Assembly (NCBI GenBank): GCA_009917455.1 | Contig: QZDS01000004.1 | Location: 62,001 to 126,000 of the forward strand | Length of the DNA stretch: 64,000 nucleotides | Reading direction: 5' to 3' | Source of the DNA: a bacterium 1xD8-48 | GTDB lineage: Bacteria > Bacillota > Clostridia > Lachnospirales > Lachnospiraceae | Part shown: positions 25,767 to 34,127 of the stretch, piece by piece | Position numbering within the stretch: position 1 is the first letter of the stretch | Layout of the letters: each line of letters starts with the position of its first letter | Notes under the pieces: model-generated | What the model saw: only the letters and a program-made list of their open reading frames with translations | What the model was told of the DNA's origin: nothing | Database searches by the model: none | Position numbers and translations under genes: made by a program

Positions 25767-26384
25767 TTACAAAACAGACAGTAAATCCATGGGATTTTTT
25801 AAGTAATAATTCGCGGGAGTGGTCTTGGTATGGCTGCCCCAGACCGCCAGTGCAAAATCCACACCGGCATTTTCCGCGCACTTACTGTCATAGACGCTGT
25901 CCCCGATATACAGAATTTCCTCTTTCTCCGCGCCGGAGAGTTCCATGTATTTTAAGAGCGGGCCGGAAGCAGGTTTGTGCTCTACGGTATCGTCCGCACA
26001 CACAACCGGGTGAAAATATCTGCTGATATGAAATTTGCCGAAATCCTGTTCAAACAGGATTCTGGGTTTAGAGGTGATAATCCCCAGCCCGTATCCGGCC
26101 TTTTTGAGGTGTGTTATCAGTTCTTCGATTTCCCCGTAGAGAACCATCTCGTTTTCATGCTGCCGGAGGATATCGAACCATAATTCCATGGCGGCGGGGA
26201 TATCCTGAATGTCAAGTCGTTTCAGGGTATCTTCTCCTGTGATTCCAAAACAGAAGGTTAAATCCTCAAGGGGATATTTTCTGCCGGTAAAGTGAAGCAG
26301 CACTTCCTGTAAAGAATGGAGAATTGGCTGTTCGCTGTCAATCAACGTTCCGTCAATATCAAAAACAATTTGTCTATACTTCAT
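25767..26384 (-). CDS. HAD-superfamily hydrolase (phosphoglycolate phosphatase-like)
   Basis: A 205-residue HAD phosphatase with motif I FDIDGTLIDSE (about 7-17; nucleophile Asp), a helical cap domain (about 18-85), motif II IITSKPR, the Lys of motif III near VEHKPASGPLL, and motif IV YIGDSVYDSKCAENAGVDF. The fold matches the PGP/beta-PGM branch; the substrate is not determined. The frame extends to 26432, but ATG 26384 has AAAGGAG upstream and overlaps the preceding membrane protein gene by 11 bp, so the two are cotranscribed. Confidence 0.88.
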   Translation of the reverse strand: MKYRQIVFDIDGTLIDSEQPILHSLQEVLLHFTGRKYPLEDLTFCFGITGEDTLKRLDIQDIPAAMELWFDILRQHENEMVLYGEIEELITHLKKAGYGLGIITSKPRILFEQDFGKFHISRYFHPVVCADDTVEHKPASGPLLKYMELSGAEKEEILYIGDSVYDSKCAENAGVDFALAVWGSHTKTTPANYYLKNPMDLLSVL

Positions 26385-27957
26385 TTGAGACTCCTTTTGC
26401 GGTCTGTCTGTGGGATGCGGGAACTCTCTCACAGGCAGCCAATACGGTTTTTATCAGCATCCATAAACCATAAGCGGCTATGGGAACGCACAAAACAAAA
26501 TAACCAAGGCCGTAGCGCCCGCCGGCCTCCCAGAACATATGAAAGAAATAACCGCCGAAAACGCAGAGAATGAGAAACGCGGCGGAAAGGGAGCGGCTCC
26601 TGATACAGAAGAAGGCGCCCGCACAGGCTCCCGATAAAATAATAAAATGATAAATATTCATAAGGCCCTCAAGAATCAGCCGACCGTTCCCGTAAATGAG
26701 GTAAAGGGCAAGGGAGGAATGGTCGTCCCGGTGGCGGCTGTACCATTCGTTTGTAATCTGTGACTGAAAACCGGGGTCGTTCCACTGAGAGATAAACTTC
26801 CGGTAAAAGAAACGAAGCCCTGATTTGGGGGCGGATATAAAACGGCTGACGGATTCTTTTATGGACGCCAGACAAAGCTGTGCGGTTTTTTCCGCGTCAA
26901 GGCCGCATTCGGAGTAGGTGACCCAGTTATAGCCGTTATACCAGCCGTTTTCCAGATATTCGTTTTCCTGCAGACCCATTGCAATCCATGCAATTTTGGG
27001 AATACCGGCCGGAATTTCGGAAATTCCGGAAGCTTTTACATAATAAAAATCAATCAGAGAGGTTCCCGCGGCTGGAAGAATCAGCAGGGCTGCGGTAAAA
27101 ACGAGAGAAAACCAGTCTCTGGCGGTGATGGAATATAATATCAGTATTATGACAGCGGCGGCAAGAATCACGGAATTGTTGGACTTAAACAAAATGGCAA
27201 AACACATGCAGAGGGAAGCGGGAATAATAAGGAAACGCTTCCTGGTGTTTAAGTAACGGATTATCAGATAAACGGCGGGCATGGCAAATCCCATGCCGGG
27301 AATGTCCCCGTAAATAAACGTTACATAGAGATAAAGAGGCAGCAGGCCGAGGCAAAGGACGGAGAGCATTATGCGAACATTAAAATCGGGAAACAATTCT
27401 TCCGTAATCCGGTGAAGAAAATATACGGCCGAAAAAATAGCGGCTGTATTTAATAGCTGAAGAACCGTAAAATTGTTTACGCCAAAAATGAAATAGATAA
27501 TTTCAAGGAAACCAACCATGCCGAGCTGGTGGGGATAGTGCGCCAGATAGTCGTCGCCGGAAAAGGAAGAATAGTCGCCGCCTAAAAAAGCGACGGCTAT
27601 GTCGCTTAAGGACTGGCTGTCACAGGCGACATTTACCCGGTATATGAAAATAATGAGCATGCAGATAACGACGGAATAAATAAGCGCCGTTTTTTCAAAT
27701 AAGCGGCAGAGCCTTTGGGTGGCGGCGTGTTTTCTGAAAAACAGCCCCCACAGACCCGCAAAAAGAAAGAAAAGCAACAGTAAAAAAACAGGAGAGTCCT
27801 GCTTGTAAAGGGGCTTTTCTATTTCCTGATACAGTTCCATATAAGTGGTTTGAAAAAGAGAAAAAAGGCTGTTAAAGGCAAGCAGGATTCCGCAGGGAAC
27901 CATGTAGCATAAAGTAAGGATATAAATTATTTTCTCTTGTCTTTTCAGGGGATTCAT
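26374..27957 (-). CDS. Polytopic membrane protein, GT-C glycosyltransferase-like (GT39/ArnT type)
   Basis: A 527-residue membrane protein with about 11-12 predicted helices. The first large extracytoplasmic loop follows helix 3 and includes SFSGDDYLAHYPHQLG, where GT-C enzymes carry acidic catalytic residues. HRITEELFPDF and the short charged loops are typical of PMT-like enzymes that use polyprenyl-phosphate sugars and act outside the membrane. The exact donor and acceptor are unknown. It is divergent from the DUF6056 gene and overlaps the HAD gene downstream. It is the first member of the surface glycan region. Confidence 0.7.
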   Translation of the reverse strand: MNPLKRQEKIIYILTLCYMVPCGILLAFNSLFSLFQTTYMELYQEIEKPLYKQDSPVFLLLLFFLFAGLWGLFFRKHAATQRLCRLFEKTALIYSVVICMLIIFIYRVNVACDSQSLSDIAVAFLGGDYSSFSGDDYLAHYPHQLGMVGFLEIIYFIFGVNNFTVLQLLNTAAIFSAVYFLHRITEELFPDFNVRIMLSVLCLGLLPLYLYVTFIYGDIPGMGFAMPAVYLIIRYLNTRKRFLIIPASLCMCFAILFKSNNSVILAAAVIILILYSITARDWFSLVFTAALLILPAAGTSLIDFYYVKASGISEIPAGIPKIAWIAMGLQENEYLENGWYNGYNWVTYSECGLDAEKTAQLCLASIKESVSRFISAPKSGLRFFYRKFISQWNDPGFQSQITNEWYSRHRDDHSSLALYLIYGNGRLILEGLMNIYHFIILSGACAGAFFCIRSRSLSAAFLILCVFGGYFFHMFWEAGGRYGLGYFVLCVPIAAYGLWMLIKTVLAACERVPASHRQTAKGVSNEV

Positions 27958-28033
27958 AAAGGTTCGCCTTTCCGTCGGTAACGTCTGTATTTAACAGTAT
28001 ATCCGCTTGCAGGCGCTTTTTCAAGTTCATTTC

Positions 28034-28062
28034 TTGACCGGCATTTCTTCTCGTGTTACCAT
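28034..28062 (+). promoter_or_regulatory. Sigma-A-type promoter for the DUF6056 gene
   Basis: TTGACC (28034-28039), 17-base spacer, TACCAT (28057-28062), within the 160-base divergent region between the minus-strand GT-C-like gene and the plus-strand membrane protein gene. Confidence 0.5.
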
Positions 28063-28117
28063 GTAGGAATATCAGAGATTATTTTGCGCAGAGAGGTTCG
28101 TCTGCATAACAGATGAC

Positions 28118-29650
28118 GTGAAAGGGGATTTTGTCCAGGTGATTTCGGTAAAAAGCAGGAAAATTGAAAAAATAAACGGAAAGCTGGCAAAATGGGTGAC
28201 GCCGAAAAACCTGTCGGTTTTTCTTACGGGAATCTATGTGATAAGCCTGATACCGCTTCTATGGATAGGCTGGTACAACTATCCCAGCGCGGACGATTAT
28301 TCAATCGGCAACAACTGCAGGCAAGCGTGGGTGAGCAGCCACAATATTTTCAGCGCCGTCTGGGCCGGGGTTCTGAGGGGAATAGAAGACTGGATTACCT
28401 GGATGGGATACTTTACCTCCAATTTTCTGATGGCGGTTCCGCCCAGCAGCTTCGGGGAACGCTTTTACGTGCTGACGGTCTTTATTATGCTTGCCATGCT
28501 CAGCTTTTCAACCGCTTATCTGCTGAGAACCATTTTTGTCAGAGTGTTTAAGGCGGACAGATATATAAGCCGCTGCGCGGTAATGGCAATGCTGTTTATC
28601 ACGGTACAATGTATGGTGGGCCGGGTGGAGGCGTTTTACTGGTACTGCGGCGCGGTAAATTATATGTTTGTCCACGGCATGTCCCTGTTTTTTTACGGGC
28701 TTTTGATTTCCATTGCCTGTGACAGGGGAAAAAGCGGAAAGCTGAAGCTTGTTATGGTGTCTCTCCTTGGTTTTCTGACCGGCGGCGGCAATCAGCTTAC
28801 GGCGTTAAACGTGGCGATAGTCCTGTCTGTGGCGGCCGGATTTCTATTTTACCATAAAAAATGGAAGGAGTACCGGACGCTTCTTTTGCCTGTGGCGGCG
28901 TTTTTCCTGGGATTTGCGCTCAATGTGGCGGCTCCCGGAAACTGGGTACGGGCGGAAGGCGCAAGCGGTATGAATCCGGTAAAAGCGGTTCTGGTTTCCT
29001 TTTATTACTGTCTGGATTACTGCCTTGGCCAGTGGTTCGGGTGGCCGATAATTCTGCTTGTTGTTTTGCTGGTTCCCTTGTGCTGGCACATGGCGGAAAA
29101 GACGGAATTTACCTTCCCCTGTCCTTTGATTTCAGTGCTTTTCGGTTATTGTCTGGTTTCGGCGATGATGACGCCCTCTCTTTTTGCGGTGGGGAATATC
29201 GGGGCCGCCAGGCTGCAGGCGCTTACCTTTACCATGTTTATTCTGGTTCTTACCCTGTGTGTGGGCTATGTAACCGGCTGGGTGAGGAAAAAAGTTGAGA
29301 AGAGAGCCGGGGCGGATTTTTCCCTCAATGAAATCTGGTGTTTGCTTGGCTGTATTTTGTTTTTCGGACTGGCCGCGGTTATTACAATCATACCGGACCC
29401 TCATTATTTTGTTTTTTCATCCGCGCTGACAGACCTGTCAAACGGCAGTGCAAAGGCTTACGGGGACGCCTTACATGAGAGGATGGAGATTTATAACAGC
29501 GGGGAAAAGAATATAACGGTAAGCCCCCTCCCCAGCCAGCCGAAGCTCCTTTATTTTTCCGATATAAAGGAAGACCCGGAGGACTGGGAAAACAGAGGCG
29601 TCAGCAGGTTTTACGGACTGGAATCCGTAAAAGTGGCTGCAGAGAAGTAA
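28118..29650 (+). CDS. DUF6056-like polytopic membrane protein
   Basis: A 510-residue protein with about 11 membrane helices. The N-terminal helix is followed by YPSADDYSIGNNCRQAW, an acidic motif in the first outer loop that is shared by DUF6056-type and GT-C-like enzymes; MGYFTSNFLM and FYWYCGAVNYM lie further in. The soluble C-terminal tail (about 425-510) includes HERMEIYNSGEKNI. The function is unknown; a glycosyl transfer role outside the cell is a reasonable guess from context. The start is uncertain: GTG 28118 opens the frame without a clear ribosome site, while GTG 28139 lies 11 bases after AGGGG. Confidence 0.65.
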   Translation: MKGDFVQVISVKSRKIEKINGKLAKWVTPKNLSVFLTGIYVISLIPLLWIGWYNYPSADDYSIGNNCRQAWVSSHNIFSAVWAGVLRGIEDWITWMGYFTSNFLMAVPPSSFGERFYVLTVFIMLAMLSFSTAYLLRTIFVRVFKADRYISRCAVMAMLFITVQCMVGRVEAFYWYCGAVNYMFVHGMSLFFYGLLISIACDRGKSGKLKLVMVSLLGFLTGGGNQLTALNVAIVLSVAAGFLFYHKKWKEYRTLLLPVAAFFLGFALNVAAPGNWVRAEGASGMNPVKAVLVSFYYCLDYCLGQWFGWPIILLVVLLVPLCWHMAEKTEFTFPCPLISVLFGYCLVSAMMTPSLFAVGNIGAARLQALTFTMFILVLTLCVGYVTGWVRKKVEKRAGADFSLNEIWCLLGCILFFGLAAVITIIPDPHYFVFSSALTDLSNGSAKAYGDALHERMEIYNSGEKNITVSPLPSQPKLLYFSDIKEDPEDWENRGVSRFYGLESVKVAAEK

Positions 29651-29668
29651 AAGACCAAAAGAAAATGC

Positions 29669-29716
29669 GCTCTCTTATTTGACTCTGGGAAAGGCCCAGA
29701 ACAAATAAGGGAGAGT
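29669..29716 (-). terminator. Hairpin at the end of the merR-like gene
   Basis: CTCTC-TTATTTG pairs with CAAATAAGGGAGAG (two-base bulge) around the last codons of the regulator gene. Read on the minus strand it is followed by ATTTTCTTTT. It could serve as a terminator for the regulator and a barrier against the convergent gene. Confidence 0.4.
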
Positions 29717-30505
29717 AACGGCTCCCACTAAAAGGGCGGGCCACAGACTCTGTCTGCTGATTGCCAGATACACAAGTATGATGACGGCGATAAAGAAAGG
29801 GCTGCGCAGGAAGCGGTACAGCATTCTGCGCGCTTTCGGAATATCTTTTGTTTCCACTTCTTCCGGGTGGGTGAGACTGCAGTCTATGGTCGCGCCAAAC
29901 CGGTCAAAGGTACGCATGGCCGTGTATTCCAGGCCGTCGATTTCAAAAACCGGAGACATGCCGGGCTTTGTGATTACCAGATTCAGATTACTTTCGCGGG
30001 CATATTGAAGAAGCGCTTCGGTAAATTCTTCGGTGTTCAGTACCATAGTGTCCGGCTTAAAAGAAAAGCGTTTTTTGCTTTCCGCTGTTGCATACCTTTT
30101 GTAATCCATAATAATTGACATAAATTTCCCTCCATTTCTTTCCATCGTTTCCATTTTCTGAAGAGTGTCGTCTACATCAAGGGATTTGATATCGCATCCT
30201 AAAAGCTCCCGGCAGATTACGATGCAGGCGTCAAGCTCCTGCTGCTTTTTCTGAAGGATTTTCAGGTGGTGCTTCAGAGATTCGTCAAGAGGAATTTCTT
30301 CGGAAAGAATGTTTCGGATATCCTCTATGGAAAAATCCAGCTTTCGCAGGATTTTCACTGTCTGGAGCGTCCGGAAATCTTCTTCCGTATATTCCCGGTA
30401 ATTATTTGTCTCGTTTCTCGACGGGTGGAGCAGTCCCTTCTTTTCATAAAAGCGGATATTCTGTTTGGTGATTCCTGTCCGGGTTTCCAGTTCATTGATA
30501 TTCAA
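29675..30505 (-). CDS. MerR-family regulator with C-terminal membrane helices
   Basis: A 276-residue protein. The N-terminal MerR HTH (about 1-70) reads INELETRTGITKQNIRFYEKKGLL, split here as INELETRTGI and NIRFYEKKGLL, with wing RNETNNYREY; a dimerisation helix follows (about 75-120). The middle (about 130-215) is a soluble ligand-type domain of unknown kind, and the C-terminus has two membrane helices (about 225-270). A GTG at 30514 would overlap the ribosome site; the TTG at 30505, 9 bases after AGGAGG, is preferred. Its promoter has the 19-base spacer and central palindrome typical of MerR control, so it probably regulates itself. Confidence 0.82.
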   Translation of the reverse strand: MNINELETRTGITKQNIRFYEKKGLLHPSRNETNNYREYTEEDFRTLQTVKILRKLDFSIEDIRNILSEEIPLDESLKHHLKILQKKQQELDACIVICRELLGCDIKSLDVDDTLQKMETMERNGGKFMSIIMDYKRYATAESKKRFSFKPDTMVLNTEEFTEALLQYARESNLNLVITKPGMSPVFEIDGLEYTAMRTFDRFGATIDCSLTHPEEVETKDIPKARRMLYRFLRSPFFIAVIILVYLAISRQSLWPALLVGAVTLPYLFWAFPRVK

Positions 30506-30573
30506 TGATACCACCCTCCTTTCCCTTTCTTTGAAAATGGTTTTGTATGGAAGTCAACTTGTTTGTTAAGCTG

Positions 30574-30604
30574 ACTGTAAGGGATATACCTGGTATAAGG
30601 TCAA
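30574..30604 (-). promoter_or_regulatory. MerR-type promoter/operator (19-base spacer with palindrome)
   Basis: On the minus strand: -35 TTGACC (30604-30599), a 19-base spacer, and -10 TACAGT (30579-30574). The spacer contains the perfect 13-base palindrome TATACCAGGTATA (30585-30597). An over-long spacer with a central dyad is the hallmark of promoters twisted into shape by MerR proteins. It drives the merR-like gene itself. Confidence 0.75.
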
Positions 30605-30628
30605 TACTTTTTAAAAAAATTTTTAACT

Positions 30629-31822
30629 TCAGCCTTCGGAGAGAGCTTTTAGAGCCTGCGCGATACGCAGCGCGCCGCTGCCATCAACCAGTCTGCGCAT
30701 GGCTGTTTGCGCGGACTTCCTCTGATGATAAGAATTGCCATCATGGAAATCTTTTATAAGTCCCAAAATCATTGCAAGAACTTCGTCCGGATTTTCACGG
30801 ATATCTCCGGCAAAGGGAATTGCGCCGGCGTCTGCGAAGGCTTTGGCGGAAGCGGTCTGGTTGTCAGCCATGGTGAAGCTGACGGAGGGGACGCCCAGAG
30901 CGCAGAGTTCATATAAGGTGGTTCCGGCGGCGGATACGGCAAAATCGCAGCCAAGCATGAGCGCGGCCATATCGGACACATTTTCATGGAGCTTTAAAAA
31001 GGGCAGTTCTCTGGCGCGCATATAAAGAGCGTCTTTGTCGTCGTTTAGCTTTCCTATTATAATATGGAAGACAGTGTCCGAAAAAATACGGGGATTCTCC
31101 GAATTTAAAATTTTCAGTTTATGGATAAAGGAAAGACAAAAATGGTAGGGGTCACTTCCTCCAGTGGTAATTAATATATTTCCGACATGCTTTTTTATTG
31201 TAATCTGCTTTCCCTGAAACTGGCTGCGCAGGGGCGTGTAGGCGGCGCCCAGAAGAAGGCGTCCGGCGTTTTGGCAGGCGGTCCGACAGGCGGGCAGTTC
31301 TGACTTGGGGATTACATCATAGTTGACAAGCAAATCCACGGGATAGTCAAAAAGCCGCAAATCGTCCAGATAAGCGATTGCGGCAAAAGGCTTTAAGGCG
31401 GACAAATAGGCTTCGGTTACATAGTAGGAATCAATGAGTAATACCGGTCTTTTGTTTGTGACACATATGTCGTTTTCAGAAGAAGAGATTGCGGAAGAAA
31501 AAGCGCCGCAAACCGGAGCGGAGAGAAGGGCGGTCAGCTCCGGCAGTTCTTTCTCTAAACAGTCATAGGAGGCGGTCTTAAGCTTTGTAACAGCAAAAGC
31601 CGTTTGCAAAGTAAAGGGCTCCCTTATCTTTTCCTCTGTCTTTGCCCAGCTCTCCCAAATGCTTTGCAACAGAGAAAGGCTTTCTTCATCGGAAACCAGA
31701 AAATGAACGTCCATACCAAGCTGCCTGCAGGCAAGAGCAAGGGACAGGCAGCGGGTTAAATGGCCGGACGCAATATTTTTGTTTCCGTCTGTCCTTAAAT
31801 AAATCAACTGATGAGTTCCCAT
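30629..31822 (-). CDS. pseG: PseG-like UDP-sugar hydrolase / SpsG-family protein
   Basis: A 397-residue GT-B-fold protein of the PseG/SpsG family. In pseudaminic acid synthesis PseG removes UDP from UDP-2,4-diacetamido-2,4,6-trideoxy-altrose. Visible motifs are the N-terminal RTDGNKNIASGHLTRCLSLA (glycine-rich nucleotide loop), the central ITTGGSDP, and C-terminal SAAGTTLYELCALGVPSVSF, which binds the UDP. It is about 40-100 residues longer than typical PseG, mostly from an insertion around 60-115. The gene overlaps pseI by 19 bp. The order pseF-decarboxylase-pseI-pseG supports a nonulosonate pathway; PseB and PseC are not recognised in the window. Confidence 0.78.
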   Translation of the reverse strand: MGTHQLIYLRTDGNKNIASGHLTRCLSLALACRQLGMDVHFLVSDEESLSLLQSIWESWAKTEEKIREPFTLQTAFAVTKLKTASYDCLEKELPELTALLSAPVCGAFSSAISSSENDICVTNKRPVLLIDSYYVTEAYLSALKPFAAIAYLDDLRLFDYPVDLLVNYDVIPKSELPACRTACQNAGRLLLGAAYTPLRSQFQGKQITIKKHVGNILITTGGSDPYHFCLSFIHKLKILNSENPRIFSDTVFHIIIGKLNDDKDALYMRARELPFLKLHENVSDMAALMLGCDFAVSAAGTTLYELCALGVPSVSFTMADNQTASAKAFADAGAIPFAGDIRENPDEVLAMILGLIKDFHDGNSYHQRKSAQTAMRRLVDGSGALRIAQALKALSEG

Positions 31823-32865
31823 TGAAGCGGCGTTCCTTTCTTCAGGAATGTTTTTGCTGTTTTTCCAAGGACTTCCTCATAATGCATGGTGTGTAAACCG
31901 CATAAACCGTTGCCGGGACGGATGGAGCGGATATTTTCGGGGGTGAGGAGCTGCCCGGCGTCGATATCCTCCACCACGAAAAGGGAACGGGAACCGCCGT
32001 GTTCCAGTTTCTGGGTTTCGGTAAGCCCGTAGACGTCGCTTCCCAGGGCTTTTTCCATAATGCGGATATCCTTTACCATCTGTGCAAATTCCTCCGGCTC
32101 CATGGAAAAGGCGCTGTCCGGCCCGCCGTCGGAGCGCCGGAGCGTGAGGTGCTTTTCCACCATCTTAACGCCCATAGCGACGGAGCCCGCCGAGACGATG
32201 GTTCCCATGGTGTGGTCGGAAATGCCGGTAAGGCAGTCGTAGGTTTTTGCCAGAGTGGGAATCACTCTCAAATTTACCGCTTCGTAGGGGGTGGGATAGG
32301 CGGACACGCATTTAAGCAAAATCACGTCCTCGTTCCCTTCCTGCCGGCAGGCGTCGAAGGCCCGTTCAATGTCCTCGGGATAGGCTACCCCCGTAGAGAG
32401 AATGACAGGCTTGTGAAGCCTGGCAACCTTTCGAATCAGGGGAATGTCGTTGATTTCATAGGAGGCAATCTTGTAGGCCGGCACATTCAGCCGCTCCAGA
32501 AAGTCAACCGAGGTTAAATCGAAGGGGGAGGAAAAGCATTCCATTCCCAGCTTTCCGGCTTCCTCCATCAGCCGGGCCTGCCACTCCCAGGGAGTATAAG
32601 CCTCGGAGTAAAGCTGATGAAGGGTCTGTCCGTCCCAGATGGTTCCTTCGTGAATCGTAAAGGCCGGGTCGTCGCAGTCAATGGTGATGGTGTCGGCGGT
32701 GTAGGTCTGGAGCTTTACGGCGTCCGCGCCGGCTTCGCCCGCCGCATGGATAAGTTCTAAAGCGCGTCCGTAATCCTGATTGTGATTGCCGGATATTTCC
32801 GCGACCACGAAAACGGGGGAAGTTTCGCTGATTGTCCGTGTTCCGATTCTGATTTCCTTCTTCAT
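31804..32865 (-). CDS. pseI: Pseudaminic acid synthase (NeuB/PseI family)
   Basis: A 353-residue NeuB-type enzyme condensing a 2,4-diacetamido sugar with phosphoenolpyruvate to a nine-carbon acid. It has an N-terminal TIM barrel (about 1-275; AEISGNHNQDYGRA, KLQTYTADTITID, FSSPFDLTSVDFLERL, YKIASYEINDIPLI, STGVAYPEDIERA) and a C-terminal antifreeze-like SAF domain (about 285-353). AEISGNHNQ and ASYEINDIPLI are closer to PseI than to sialate synthase as I recall them. ATG 32865 forms an ATGA overlap with the upstream decarboxylase stop. PseI versus legionaminate synthase cannot be fully separated by eye. Confidence 0.85.
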   Translation of the reverse strand: MKKEIRIGTRTISETSPVFVVAEISGNHNQDYGRALELIHAAGEAGADAVKLQTYTADTITIDCDDPAFTIHEGTIWDGQTLHQLYSEAYTPWEWQARLMEEAGKLGMECFSSPFDLTSVDFLERLNVPAYKIASYEINDIPLIRKVARLHKPVILSTGVAYPEDIERAFDACRQEGNEDVILLKCVSAYPTPYEAVNLRVIPTLAKTYDCLTGISDHTMGTIVSAGSVAMGVKMVEKHLTLRRSDGGPDSAFSMEPEEFAQMVKDIRIMEKALGSDVYGLTETQKLEHGGSRSLFVVEDIDAGQLLTPENIRSIRPGNGLCGLHTMHYEEVLGKTAKTFLKKGTPLQWELIS

Positions 32866-34076
32866 GAGCAAGCCTCGCTTTCCGTATAGTTTTTCATCAT
32901 AAACTCGTCGTTGGACCAGGCGTCCCTTGCGGTAAAAAGAGTGCCGTCCGTATGCTCAATATAAACCGCCGGAAAATAATTGATAAACAGGGGGTTCAGG
33001 CACATGGTATATCCGCCGGCCGTATCGTAGATAATTTTATCCCCGGGAATGAGGGCGGCGCCGTCAACGATTTTAAAAAGCCTGTCGTATTCCATACAGG
33101 TGGCTCCGCACACCCACTGGTCGCGCTCCTTGTTTCTGACAGAAGTGTCGGAAATGTACTGTATATGATGGGGATAAACATGCCGGGTTACCAGAGGATT
33201 CAGGTTCGTGCGGCTCCCGTCCGTCACGATAAATTTCCTCCCCCGGATATCCTTCACGTCAAGAACGGTGGTCTCAAAGGTGGTTGCCCTTGAAATCAGG
33301 GAAACGCCGGGCTCCGCAATAATTTTCGTCTTATCCGGGGAAAAGTGCGCCGAGAGCTCTTTGCAGATTTCCCGGAAATAATCCCGGTAATCCGGCTTGT
33401 CGTCTCTCCCCCCGAAATATCCCCCGCCCATGTCCACGTAATCGAGAGAAAGGGCGTATTCCCGGGCGATGCGGACTGCCATTTTCGCCAGCGCGCCGTA
33501 TACGTGTACGGTCCTTGACTGAGTGGAGGAGTGAAGATGAAGGCCGGATATTTTCACATTGGGAAGCTTTTCCAGCCTTTTGATTACGGTTCCCAGCACG
33601 CCGTTTTCATAGCAGTAGCCGAATCTTCCGCCCTCCTCTTCCACGAGCGTTTCCTCCGGGCAGAGGGCGGCGATGTCGCAGTTGACGCGAAGTCCCACCG
33701 GAAAACTGCGCTCAGGGAAGCGGCCGCTTAATTCCGCCAGCCAGTCAGGCTCGTAGCCGGAATCCAGATTTACATAGCCGCCGGCAAGGAGCGCCTCCTC
33801 AAATATTTTTTTGTCCTTAATGGGGCCGTTGTAAATGATATGTTTCGCCGGAAAGCCGAGCCTTACCGCCAGGTCATATTCCGGTTTCGAGACAACCTCC
33901 GCGTAAAAACCCTGTGCTTTTAAATAGGAAAGAAGCCACGGCAGAGAGTTGGTTTTTACGGAATACCCCGCGATGTAATTGCCCCAGTTTTTTAAGAGGG
34001 CTTCCTTTAAAATCGAAATATCATATAATAAATCCTTTTCCTTTATACGGAAAAAGGGCGTTTGAAGCTGTTCCAT
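32862..34076 (-). CDS. PLP-dependent decarboxylase (fold III, Orn/DAP decarboxylase family)
   Basis: A 404-residue member of the alanine-racemase-fold decarboxylases. The PLP lysine lies in YSVKTNSLPWLL (about 45); other marks are SGLHLHSSTQS (about 175), DMGGGYFGGR (about 213), IIAEPGVSLI (about 258) with the phosphate-binding GGGY and EPG, and the C-terminal active-site motif WVCGATCMEYDRL and DTAGGYTMCLNPLF. The conserved Cys in CGATCMEYD fits true decarboxylases. Relatives act on diaminopimelate, ornithine or carboxynorspermidine. Its place between pseF and pseI, coupled to pseI by a 4-bp overlap, is unusual and suggests an amine built into or onto the nonulosonate glycan. ATG 34076 follows GGAGG. 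Confidence 0.82.
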   Translation of the reverse strand: MEQLQTPFFRIKEKDLLYDISILKEALLKNWGNYIAGYSVKTNSLPWLLSYLKAQGFYAEVVSKPEYDLAVRLGFPAKHIIYNGPIKDKKIFEEALLAGGYVNLDSGYEPDWLAELSGRFPERSFPVGLRVNCDIAALCPEETLVEEEGGRFGYCYENGVLGTVIKRLEKLPNVKISGLHLHSSTQSRTVHVYGALAKMAVRIAREYALSLDYVDMGGGYFGGRDDKPDYRDYFREICKELSAHFSPDKTKIIAEPGVSLISRATTFETTVLDVKDIRGRKFIVTDGSRTNLNPLVTRHVYPHHIQYISDTSVRNKERDQWVCGATCMEYDRLFKIVDGAALIPGDKIIYDTAGGYTMCLNPLFINYFPAVYIEHTDGTLFTARDAWSNDEFMMKNYTESEACS

Positions 34077-34127
34077 GGCAGTAACCTCCAAAGATTCAGG
34101 CGCCGGTGTGTCCGCGCCTCTGGGATA

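Noticed and set aside
31804..32865. Sialic acid (Neu5Ac) synthase
   Set aside because: The motif ASYEINDIPLI and the PseF/PseG neighbours fit PseI better; no NeuC or NeuA-type partner was recognised.
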